The notes under the pieces: generated by a model
Told to the model about the DNA's origin: nothing
What the model saw: the letters and a program-made list of their open reading frames with translations, nothing else
Database searches by the model: none
Program-made: the position numbers and the translations under genes
DNA from: Deltaproteobacteria bacterium
GTDB lineage: Bacteria; Desulfobacterota; Dissulfuribacteria; Dissulfuribacterales; UBA3076
Length of the DNA: 6,570 nt
NCBI GenBank assembly: GCA_030618205.1
Contig: JAUXDR010000061.1
Coordinates: 1-6,570, forward strand
Reading direction: 5' to 3'
Shown here: positions 1-5,566 of the stretch, one piece after another
Position numbering within the stretch: position 1 is the stretch's first letter
How the letters are laid out: each line of letters opens with the position of its first letter

Positions 1-244
1 GGGCATTGTGAACAGTCACCAGGTCTTGGGGTTCATTTCTGTTAAAAAGATCAAGTATGGCAGCATAGATGATGCCATGGGCCTCTTTGTAGAAGTCCTC
101 CGGGTGCAGAAACTCAACAACCTTCAAAAGGGCCGGGTCCTCGATTAAAATGCCTCCGAGGATACACTGCTCTGCTTCTACATTTTGTGGCGGAAGGCGG
201 TATTCAGCGGGTTTGATGACAGTCTTAAGAGGTGCTATAGACAT
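1..244 (-). CDS. dnaB: Replicative DNA helicase DnaB, N-terminal part (runs off the left edge)
   Basis: The hexameric replicative helicase that unwinds DNA ahead of the fork and recruits primase. Only the first 81 codons are present, all within the N-terminal (primase-interacting) domain; the RecA-like ATPase domain lies outside the window. The reading frame on the reverse strand gives the family signature RLPPQNVEAEQCILGGIL at residues 16-33, followed by HPEDFY (47-52) and a PQDLVTV segment (72-78), all typical of DnaB N-domains. ATG at 244 is chosen because the RLPPQN motif follows at the usual distance and no in-frame start lies between it and the end of rplI. The gene begins 19 bases after the rplI stop, so it is probably the last gene of the rpsF operon visible here. 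No clear Shine-Dalgarno precedes the ATG; a good AGGAG lies too far upstream, inside the end of rplI. Identity is confident; the exact start slightly less so. Confidence 0.94.
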   Translation of the reverse strand, partial: MSIAPLKTVIKPAEYRLPPQNVEAEQCILGGILIEDPALLKVVEFLHPEDFYKEAHGIIYAAILDLFNRNEPQDLVTVHNA

Positions 245-263
245 GTTTGTAGATTGCTTAATG

Positions 264-716
264 TCACAAAGACTCCTGTGGGACCACATTGACTTTGACT
301 ATGGCCCTGACATCAGGACTGAGTTTTACCGGGACCTCAAATTCGCCAAGGGCCTTGATGGGCTCGTCCATCTGTATTTTCTTGCGATCAATTGAATACC
401 CCTGTGATTCTATAGCGCTGGCTATGTCCAGACTGGTAACCGAGCCATAAAGTCGATCCTTTTCACCTACCCGGACCGGTATGTTGATTTCCAACTCACC
501 AAGCTTAGCGGCAAGGGCATCAAACTCATCATATTCCTTGGCAGCCTTGGCCAGGATAGAGGTCTGCTGACGCTCAATCTGAGACATATTCTTTTTGTTG
601 GCAAATATGGCCTTGCCTTTAGGCAGCAGGAAATTGCGGCCATAGCCATTTGCGACCTTGACCATGTCTCCGGCCTTCCCGAGAGAAGGAATAGTTTCTT
701 TAAGAATGACTTCCAT
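264..716 (-). CDS. rplI: 50S ribosomal protein L9 (bL9)
   Basis: A component of the large ribosomal subunit, bound near the L1 stalk base; in other bacteria its loss affects reading-frame maintenance. The 150-residue product has the usual bL9 length. It opens with MEVILKETI and carries the L9 signature at residues 13-34 (invariant G13, G16, V19, G24, Y25, N28, L30, G34), which forms the rRNA-binding N-domain. A long polar connecting helix covers roughly 41-75, and the C-terminal domain contains LYGSVTS and ends near the VKVNVVPQ strand. The ATG is supported by GAGG at 727-730, 10 bases upstream. The gene lies 55 bases after the DUF2232 gene and 19 bases before dnaB. A promoter-like sequence in the upstream gap (747-775) may allow transcription separate from rpsF-rpsR. 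Confidence 0.97.
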   Translation of the reverse strand: MEVILKETIPSLGKAGDMVKVANGYGRNFLLPKGKAIFANKKNMSQIERQQTSILAKAAKEYDEFDALAAKLGELEINIPVRVGEKDRLYGSVTSLDIASAIESQGYSIDRKKIQMDEPIKALGEFEVPVKLSPDVRAIVKVNVVPQESL

Positions 717-746
717 TTGTCTGAAACCTCGAGGAAATATTTGTTT

Positions 747-775
747 AAAATAATTTAGGAATTGATGGCTCTCAA
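747..775 (-). promoter_or_regulatory. Putative internal promoter for rplI-dnaB
   Basis: Read on the minus strand, TTGAGA (770-775, 5 of 6 to the sigma-70 -35 consensus) is followed by a 17-base spacer and TATTTT (747-752, 4 of 6 to the -10). The -35 box contains the TGA stop of the membrane-protein gene. Predicted initiation near 740 would give a leader of about 24 bases that still includes the rplI Shine-Dalgarno. The region is A/T rich, so a chance match is possible. Confidence 0.35.
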
Positions 776-1713
776 GACTCTCTGGCTGATGGTGCTCTGG
801 CTCTCAGATCAAACCATACATCAGATATTCCAATAATAACAATTAATATTAGACCATACCACTGGATGCAAAGCAATATGTATGTGATCCAGCGGATGAA
901 TGCAGGGACCTTCAGTCTTTCAAAATAAAAGGCAACTACCGCCAGTCCCTGCAAGAAATAGATACTGCTCAGTACAAGCAGGGCATTTTCACCGCAGGCT
1001 TTGAATATACCTTTTCCCAAAAAGGCCGATCCACCTGCTGTAATTATCACCCAGATAAGTGGTTCAGGGAGTTTCCACTGAGTGAACACCGGCGCAAATA
1101 CCTCGTTTTTGAGCCTTTTGGCCAGATATATTTTTGGTACCAATATATTACTCAGGCTTATGAACAGAAAGACTGAACCCAATAGTCCTGGCAAAAAGCG
1201 TATAATGACTTCTTTAAACTGCCGGAACCAGTTTTCTAATTCCACATGGTATATGCCGGATGATGTCCCTTTATATAGAGCCAGACTCTGATCCATATCC
1301 TCGGATATTGCCTGGACAACCTTATTATATCCGTCAAGCAGATCAGGGCCTGATCCAGCACTGAGTACAACCATGAACGTTACACAAAGATAGGCAAAAC
1401 CTGCCAGAAGGGTCTTGATCCCGGACCAATCCTGTTTTCTGGCAACCACAAGGACTACGGCAAGCCCTGCAGTCTGGATCAACCAGACTAAGGCCTCCGG
1501 ACTCATGGTCAGCCAGCACAGCAAAATCCCTAAAGCAAGGTTCCCGAAAATAATTGAGGTTGCCAGACCAAGACTGATGCCCTCGGTCAATACAACAAGA
1601 ATTCCTGGTGCTACAAGTTGGAACAGAGGCGCGATCCCCTCAACCATAAGGGGCACTAAAAGGACGACAGAAGCCAGTGTCCACTTGCTTGAGAGGTTTG
1701 GAGGAAAAGCCAA
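772..1713 (-). CDS. DUF2232 / YybS-like multi-pass membrane protein
   Basis: An integral membrane protein of unknown function. The 313-residue product is strongly hydrophobic, with roughly eight membrane-spanning segments in two blocks: about 12-130, and about 170-300 after a soluble stretch (about 130-165) rich in charged and polar residues. The C-terminal half resembles DUF2232 (YybS family): LPGLLGS, a phenylalanine-rich helix, a YFLQGLAVVAFYF segment and the terminal DVWFDLR motif at 298-304. I infer family membership from these patterns, not from a search. It starts 13 bases after rpsR; as I recall, DUF2232 genes often occupy this slot between rpsR and rplI in Deltaproteobacteria. The TTG at 1713 is the furthest upstream start, because an in-frame TAA lies two codons before it. 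Its only Shine-Dalgarno candidate, AAGGA at the end of rpsR, is 17 bases away, so translation may depend on coupling to rpsR. Later starts such as ATG codon 23 would remove part of the first membrane helix and seem less likely. Confidence 0.85.
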   Translation of the reverse strand: MAFPPNLSSKWTLASVVLLVPLMVEGIAPLFQLVAPGILVVLTEGISLGLATSIIFGNLALGILLCWLTMSPEALVWLIQTAGLAVVLVVARKQDWSGIKTLLAGFAYLCVTFMVVLSAGSGPDLLDGYNKVVQAISEDMDQSLALYKGTSSGIYHVELENWFRQFKEVIIRFLPGLLGSVFLFISLSNILVPKIYLAKRLKNEVFAPVFTQWKLPEPLIWVIITAGGSAFLGKGIFKACGENALLVLSSIYFLQGLAVVAFYFERLKVPAFIRWITYILLCIQWYGLILIVIIGISDVWFDLRARAPSARES

Positions 1714-1726
1714 CGGTTATAAATCG

Positions 1727-2002
1727 CTAATCCTTGAGTATATGACCAGAAGTGAATGGCAACAAGGCCATTATTCTGGCCTGCTTGATGGCTGTAGTCA
1801 GGCGTCTTTGATGCTTGGCACAGGTCCCGGTAATACGGCGGGGCAGTATCTTTCCCCTTTCTGTGATAAAATGCCTTAAGGTTCTGTGGTCTTTATAGTC
1901 TATGGCCAGAGACTTGTCGGCACAAAAGCGACAGACCTTCCGGCGTATATATATGCGCCGGCGCCCGGTACGATTATTTCTTGGATTTTGCATTTGTCTC
2001 AT
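1727..2002 (-). CDS. rpsR: 30S ribosomal protein S18 (bS18), four-ligand Cys/His form
   Basis: A small-subunit platform protein that assembles as a heterodimer with S6. The 91-residue product has the S18 core: [14 protein letters not shown], the DYKD segment (35-38), [15 protein letters not shown] (42-56), then [19 protein letters not shown] (58-76) and MALLPF (78-83). Cys24, Cys27, Cys61 and His64 form a CxxC...CxxH arrangement suited to zinc binding, a version known in some bacterial S18 proteins; binding itself is inferred. The start codon overlaps the rpsF stop (ATGA, 1999-2002), which implies translational coupling and equal S6/S18 output. Codon 4 is also ATG and could be an alternative start, but the overlapping ATG has GAGAAG just upstream. 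The gene is followed after 13 bases by the DUF2232 gene. Confidence 0.97.
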   Translation of the reverse strand: MRQMQNPRNNRTGRRRIYIRRKVCRFCADKSLAIDYKDHRTLRHFITERGKILPRRITGTCAKHQRRLTTAIKQARIMALLPFTSGHILKD

Positions 2003-2403
2003 TTCTCTTCTCTTTTCTCAGTGGACTGAGTGGAATCTAAAGCCTCTTCAACAGTTTCAGCGGGCGGAGCAGACTCGTCCCTGGCCTTGGCAAGCGCCTC
2101 AGCATCAAACTCATTACTTGTCTTTGTGGTAACGAATTTCATCACGCCCTCATCCAACCGCAGCCTGCGGGTGAGTTCCGAAATGGATTCGGCAGATGCA
2201 CCATACTCCATCAGCACGTAATAGCCTTGGGTCTGTTTTTGCACCCTGTAAGCAAGTTTCTGTAGGGGCCATGGATCAATCTTTACTATTTCGCCATGCC
2301 CGCTGATTATGATTTGCCGGAGTTTTTCCGAGATAGCTGTACGTTCCTCGTCACTGAGGTCCGGATGGAGGAGATAAAATGTTTCGTAATGCCGTAATTT
2401 CAT
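1999..2403 (-). CDS. rpsF: 30S ribosomal protein S6 (bS6)
   Basis: The partner of S18 in the 30S platform, and the first gene of this operon. The 134-residue product begins [20 protein letters not shown], matching the first beta strand and loop of bS6. It continues with [20 protein letters not shown] (45-64), the conserved Trp/Lys/Tyr-rich core strand pair, and [10 protein letters not shown] near 82-91. The folded domain ends near residue 96; the remaining 38 or so residues form an acidic, alanine- and glutamate-rich tail, as in many longer bS6 proteins. The ATG is fixed by AGGGAGG at 2410-2416, six bases upstream. The stop overlaps the rpsR start by four bases. The leader contains a strong hairpin at 2434-2474 that may mediate feedback by the S6:S18 complex. 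Confidence 0.97.
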   Translation of the reverse strand: MKLRHYETFYLLHPDLSDEERTAISEKLRQIIISGHGEIVKIDPWPLQKLAYRVQKQTQGYYVLMEYGASAESISELTRRLRLDEGVMKFVTTKTSNEFDAEALAKARDESAPPAETVEEALDSTQSTEKREEK

Positions 2404-2409
2404 ATATGG

Positions 2410-2416
2410 CCTCCCT
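2410..2416 (-). promoter_or_regulatory. Strong ribosome binding site of rpsF
   Basis: On the minus strand AGGGAGG stands six bases before the rpsF ATG. CCC at 2418-2420 region-wise (GCCCATAGGG in the mRNA) can fold back on the GGG of this site in a three-base stem, so the site may be partly accessible depending on leader folding. Confidence 0.7.
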
Positions 2417-2433
2417 ATGGGCTATATTATCCG

Positions 2434-2474
2434 GCCCTGATCCAGGATGCATATTGAGCAAAACCTGTCAGGGC
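2434..2474 (-). promoter_or_regulatory. Bulged hairpin in the rpsF leader, candidate S6:S18 autoregulatory element
   Basis: In the rpsF mRNA, GCCCTGA (2474-2468) pairs with TCAGGGC (2440-2434), and CAGG (2467-2464) pairs with CCTG (2446-2443). This gives 11 base pairs with a two-base bulge (GA) and a 17-base loop. A CCG-containing stretch (GGGCCGGATA) follows directly, and the rpsF Shine-Dalgarno lies 17 bases beyond the stem. In several bacterial phyla the rpsF 5' leader carries an RNA motif, with a CCG element, that binds the S6:S18 complex and represses translation; I recall that motif only in outline. The stem and its position are visible here; assignment to that motif is inference. There is no U-tract, so it is not an attenuator-type terminator. 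Confidence 0.45.
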
Positions 2475-2497
2475 AAGGAGGAATAAAAGAGGTCTTT

Positions 2498-2526
2498 CTA
2501 TTACATGAGACCAGTGCCTGAGTCAA
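2498..2526 (-). promoter_or_regulatory. rpsF: Putative sigma-70 promoter of the rpsF operon
   Basis: On the minus strand TTGACT (2521-2526, 5 of 6 to consensus) is separated by 17 bases from TAATAG (2498-2503). An overlapping TGTAAT matches the -10 better but at a 15-base spacing. Initiation near 2490 would give a leader of about 87 bases that includes the whole hairpin at 2434-2474. The -35 box is the strongest part of the call. Confidence 0.45.
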
Positions 2527-2547
2527 GAGCAAATTTCTTTTTTCATC

Positions 2548-2576
2548 TTGCTTATCAATTCCATATGACCTATTGT
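2548..2576 (+). promoter_or_regulatory. Putative promoter of hsp20-lon
   Basis: TTGCTT (2548-2553), a 17-base spacer and TATTGT (2571-2576) form a moderate sigma-70-like promoter with initiation near 2583 and a leader of about 50 bases. I see no CIRCE inverted repeat and no convincing sigma-32 CCCCAT-type -10 in this gap, so heat control, if any, is not explained by the sequence. Confidence 0.35.
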
Positions 2577-2625
2577 TTTTTGGAAAAGGCGTGAGAATAG
2601 ATGCTAAGGGATTTAAACGGTTTCG

Positions 2626-2630
2626 GAGGG
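2626..2630 (+). promoter_or_regulatory. Ribosome binding site of hsp20
   Basis: GAGGG within CGGAGGGAGCT lies just upstream of the hsp20 ATG; GGAGG (2625-2629) is five bases from the start. It is a near-ideal site that fixes the start at 2635. Confidence 0.7.
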
Positions 2631-2634
2631 AGCT

Positions 2635-3072
2635 ATGCCGGTCATAAAGATAAAGGTGGAACGTGACTTTGAGCTGCTGCAAGATCGGGTAAAACGCTTG
2701 GTAGATGATGTCTTTCAGGTTTCAATGCCTGTTATGCTTTCCAAAGGAGGCTGGGTGCCGGCCGTAGATATTTATGAAGGTCCTGATGCTGTTTACGTTG
2801 TGGCGGATACCGCAGGCGTAGACAAGGAAAGCCTGAACCTTATCTTTAAAGGGCAATTTTTGCATCTGGCCGGCCAGAGACGTCCACCAGTCAGTTTGGG
2901 CAAAGGGCGTTTTTATCAGATGGAAATTGAATACGGCCCATTCGAACGTATCATTCGCATTCCCGTGACTGTAGATCCGGAGCAGATGGATGCATATTAC
3001 GAAAACGGGTTGCTCGTTATACGGATGCTTTGCAAAAAGGCGAATGATACAATAAAAATCGATGTGTCCTGA
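2635..3072 (+). CDS. hsp20: Small heat-shock protein, Hsp20/alpha-crystallin family
   Basis: An ATP-independent holdase that binds unfolding proteins and holds them for refolding or degradation, acting in the cytoplasm as large oligomers. The 145-residue product has an N-terminal arm (1-39) with a charged helix around 9-26. An alpha-crystallin domain spans about 40-135, opening with WVPAVDIYEG and including VVADTAGVDKESLNL, FYQMEIEYGPFERIIRIP and the hallmark NGLLVIRM (124-131), where family members typically have an A-x-x-x-N-G-v-L pattern. The C-terminal IKI (140-142) fits the I/V-x-I/V oligomerisation motif. ATG 2635 is fixed by GGAGG five bases upstream. lon follows after 23 bases with no terminator, so the two are probably co-transcribed. 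In E. coli the small heat-shock proteins IbpA and IbpB are Lon substrates, which makes the pairing biologically sensible. Confidence 0.93.
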   Translation: MPVIKIKVERDFELLQDRVKRLVDDVFQVSMPVMLSKGGWVPAVDIYEGPDAVYVVADTAGVDKESLNLIFKGQFLHLAGQRRPPVSLGKGRFYQMEIEYGPFERIIRIPVTVDPEQMDAYYENGLLVIRMLCKKANDTIKIDVS

Positions 3073-3095
3073 TTACGGTGTAATTAAGATTGCTT

Positions 3096-5450
3096 ATGAC
3101 TAAAAATACACACATAAAAGAGAATACCAAGCACAGTACAATTCGTGAGCTTCCGGTGTTGCCCGGTAAAGAGCTTGTGCTCTTTCCCCACATGGTTGTT
3201 TCTTGGGTAGTGGAACAGCCAAATCTCGTAAAGCTGGTTGATGACGCCCTTGCAACAGACAGGACCGTAGCGGTATTGAGCGAAAAAAAAGGAGATGATA
3301 AGTCTCTTGGTTTCCATAATGTAGGTACTGTGGGCCTGATACTCCGGATGGCCAAGAATGAGGAGGGCCATGCAAGGCTGATAGTTCAAGGGGTCACCAG
3401 GGTGCGGCTTCTGGAGATTACAGAAGAGGAACCGTATATAAAGGCAAAGGTGGAGCCGGTACAGCACATAGATAGCCATGATCTTGAGATCCAGGCCCTT
3501 GCGGTAAATGTCAGGCAGGTTTTTTCCAAGGTGCTGGAGCTGTCTCCCAATCTCCCCAGAGAGCTCGGGGCGATGATAATGGGTGTGGAAGATTCAGGTG
3601 CCTTGGCAGACATAGTGATCAGCCATCTCAATGTTTCAACTGATGATAAGCAGACCGTATTGGAAGCCTTGGATGTCAAGGAGCGGCTGCAAGCGGCCCT
3701 TCGTATTCTGACCGTTCAGCTTGAAATTCTCGAACTTGGACACAAGATCCAGTCCCAGGTCAAGGGACAGGTGGAGAAGACCCAGAAGGAATTCCTCCTG
3801 CGAGAACAGCTTAAGGCCATAAAGAAGGAGCTTGGAGAAGGGGAAGAGAAGCCGGATGAGATCGAGGAACTGAGGGAGAAGCTGGAGGCCAAGGGTCTGC
3901 CGGAAGACGCCATGAAAGAGGCCACCCGTGAGCTTGACCGCCTTTCCAAGATGCATCCCTTTGCCCCTGAGTATACGGTAGCCCGGACCTATATTGACTG
4001 GCTGCTTGAGCTTCCCTGGAATGAGTTTACAGAGGATCATCTGGACCTGGATCAGGCAGAACGTATCCTTAATGAGGATCATTATGACCTGGAAAAGGTA
4101 AAGAATCGTATCATAGAGTACCTGGCAGTGCGAAAGCTCAAACCCGACGCCAAGGGAACCATTCTGTGTTTTTATGGTCCTCCCGGCACCGGCAAGACCT
4201 CTCTTGGGAAATCAATAGCCCGTTCCATGGGACGCAAGTTTTTAAGGATAGCGTTGGGAGGCATGAGGGACGAGGCGGAAGTTCGCGGACATCGGCGTAC
4301 ATATGTAGGGGCCATGCCCGGGCGTGTTGTTCAGGGCATCAGAAAGGTGGGAGTCAAAAACCCCGTGCTGATGCTGGATGAGATTGACAAAATAGGGATG
4401 GACTTCAGGGGGGACCCGGCTTCGGCCCTTTTGGAGGTATTGGACCCGGAACAGAATATTACGTTTACCGACCACTATCTGGGAGTAGAGTTTGACCTCT
4501 CAAAGGTGATCTTTATTGCTACTGCCAATGTTTTGGATACTATACCCAGCCCCCTGCTGGACAGGTTGGAGGTATTGGAGCTCTCAGGCTACACTCTTGA
4601 GGAAAAGCTTGAAATCGCCCGGAAGTACCTGATCCCAAGACAGCTTGAGGCCCATGGTCTGACCAGACGTAATCTTAGTATTAAAAAAACGGCCTTGTCT
4701 AAGATAATTAGTGCCTACACACGGGAGGCAGGGGTCCGGAATCTCGAAAGGAAGATAGCCGCTGTGTGCCGGGGAGTGGCCAAGCAAGTGGCCAAGGGGC
4801 GGACTGATAAGGTTAAGATACGGATAAAGGGCCTGAAAGAGTACTTGGGGCCGCCCAAGTTTATGGCCGAGGTTGCGGAAAGGACCAAGGTCCCGGGTGT
4901 GGCTACAGGACTGGCATGGACTCCCTCGGGAGGTGAAATCCTGTTTATTGAGGCCGGCAAGATGAGTGGCTCAGGGAAGATATTACTTACAGGAAAGCTG
5001 GGTGATGTGATGAAGGAATCCGCCCAGACCGCCCTGAGTTTTGTCCGTTCCAAGGCATTAGATCTGGGTATCCCGGACGACGCGTTCAAAGATGAGGATA
5101 TCCATGTCCATGTTCCCTCAGGGGCCATACCCAAAGACGGTCCCTCTGCCGGAGTGGCTATATGTATGGCACTGATATCCCTTTTTACTGATCGGTCTGT
5201 CAGGCCTGACGTGGCCATGACTGGTGAAATTACCTTGAGGGGACTCGTTCTTCCCGTAGGCGGGATTAAGGAAAAGGTGCTGGGTGCCCACAGGGCCGGG
5301 ATAAAAGAAATTATTCTGCCCAAGCGCAATGCCGGGGATCTTGATGAAATACCTTCCCAGGTCAGGGAGACCATGAAATTTCACTTGATATCCAGGGCGG
5401 ATGAGGCAGTAAGTGTGGTGTTCAAGTCTAAGGGACGAAAAAAACGTTAG
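3096..5450 (+). CDS. lon: ATP-dependent protease Lon (LonA)
   Basis: A cytoplasmic hexameric AAA+ serine protease that degrades misfolded and selected regulatory proteins. The product has 784 residues, the same length as E. coli Lon. The LON substrate-binding domain begins at RELPVLPGKELVLFP (17-31) and runs to about 200. A helical, charged segment follows (about 205-300, including EKTQKEFLLREQLKAIKKEL). The AAA+ module has Walker A GPPGTGKT at 361-368, Walker B LMLDEID with D428 and E429, sensor-1 ATAN, and a sensor-2 segment TREAGVRNLER at 542-552. The protease domain carries the catalytic dyad Ser684 in KDGPSAGVA and Lys727 in GGIKEKVLGAHRAGI. All key residues are intact. I chose ATG 3096 over the in-frame TTG at 3090 because AAGA lies six bases before the ATG; the Shine-Dalgarno is weak, so coupling to hsp20 translation is possible. 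The gene ends with a basic KGRKKR tail. Confidence 0.98.
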   Translation: MTKNTHIKENTKHSTIRELPVLPGKELVLFPHMVVSWVVEQPNLVKLVDDALATDRTVAVLSEKKGDDKSLGFHNVGTVGLILRMAKNEEGHARLIVQGVTRVRLLEITEEEPYIKAKVEPVQHIDSHDLEIQALAVNVRQVFSKVLELSPNLPRELGAMIMGVEDSGALADIVISHLNVSTDDKQTVLEALDVKERLQAALRILTVQLEILELGHKIQSQVKGQVEKTQKEFLLREQLKAIKKELGEGEEKPDEIEELREKLEAKGLPEDAMKEATRELDRLSKMHPFAPEYTVARTYIDWLLELPWNEFTEDHLDLDQAERILNEDHYDLEKVKNRIIEYLAVRKLKPDAKGTILCFYGPPGTGKTSLGKSIARSMGRKFLRIALGGMRDEAEVRGHRRTYVGAMPGRVVQGIRKVGVKNPVLMLDEIDKIGMDFRGDPASALLEVLDPEQNITFTDHYLGVEFDLSKVIFIATANVLDTIPSPLLDRLEVLELSGYTLEEKLEIARKYLIPRQLEAHGLTRRNLSIKKTALSKIISAYTREAGVRNLERKIAAVCRGVAKQVAKGRTDKVKIRIKGLKEYLGPPKFMAEVAERTKVPGVATGLAWTPSGGEILFIEAGKMSGSGKILLTGKLGDVMKESAQTALSFVRSKALDLGIPDDAFKDEDIHVHVPSGAIPKDGPSAGVAICMALISLFTDRSVRPDVAMTGEITLRGLVLPVGGIKEKVLGAHRAGIKEIILPKRNAGDLDEIPSQVRETMKFHLISRADEAVSVVFKSKGRKKR

Positions 5451-5451
5451 G

Positions 5452-5480
5452 TTGACACCTCAAGACGAATTAAGTAAATT
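5452..5480 (+). promoter_or_regulatory. ffh: Putative sigma-70 promoter of ffh
   Basis: A perfect TTGACA (5452-5457), a 17-base spacer and TAAATT (5475-5480, 4 of 6 to the -10) begin two bases after the lon TAG. Predicted initiation near 5487 would give an ffh leader of about 80 bases. This is the best promoter match in the window by -35 and spacing. Confidence 0.55.
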
Positions 5481-5514
5481 TCTCTGATTTTACTGATTAT
5501 TTACCGTGAAAAAA

Positions 5515-5531
5515 GCTCAAGGTAACTGAGC
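5515..5531 (+). repeat. Short inverted repeat in the lon-ffh gap
   Basis: GCTCA (5515-5519) and TGAGC (5527-5531) flank a seven-base loop. The stem is short and no T-run follows, so it is a poor terminator candidate. Apart from this and the promoter, the 116-base gap shows nothing recognisable. Confidence 0.2.
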
Positions 5532-5566
5532 ACCCATTCGTATGAAAAATTGGGATTTAAAAGAGC

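Noticed and set aside
1415..1879. A 154-codon plus-strand open frame opposite the DUF2232 gene and rpsR
   Set aside because: It lies antisense to two genes with clear family features and has no recognisable domain.
1941..1960. A near-palindrome (CGGCG, alternating TA, CGCCG) inside rpsR
   Set aside because: It encodes the conserved arginine- and tyrosine-rich RRIYIR segment of S18, which explains the base pattern; no regulatory reading is needed.
2422..2682. An 86-codon minus-strand open frame covering most of the divergent gap
   Set aside because: It overlaps the hsp20 start and both predicted promoters, resembles no known family, has no ribosome binding site that I can see, and has the irregular composition of a chance frame.
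3090..3095. An earlier TTG start for lon
   Set aside because: It would add two residues with no better Shine-Dalgarno; the ATG at 3096 has AAGA at good spacing.
3283..3290. A run of eight A followed by GGAG in lon, like a slippery frameshift site
   Set aside because: The lon frame continues intact with all motifs through to its stop, and no stimulatory hairpin is evident; the run encodes Glu-Lys-Lys.
3636..4082. A 148-codon minus-strand open frame opposite lon
   Set aside because: It is a shadow of the charged helical region of lon; the leucine-rich sequence comes from complementing Lys/Glu codons.
4715..5374. A 219-codon minus-strand open frame opposite lon
   Set aside because: It is antisense to the highly conserved Lon protease domain; its serine- and proline-rich sequence is what the reverse of GC-rich lon codons produces.
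5515..5531. Hairpin after lon as a rho-independent terminator
   Set aside because: Only five base pairs, not GC rich enough, and no T-tract follows.
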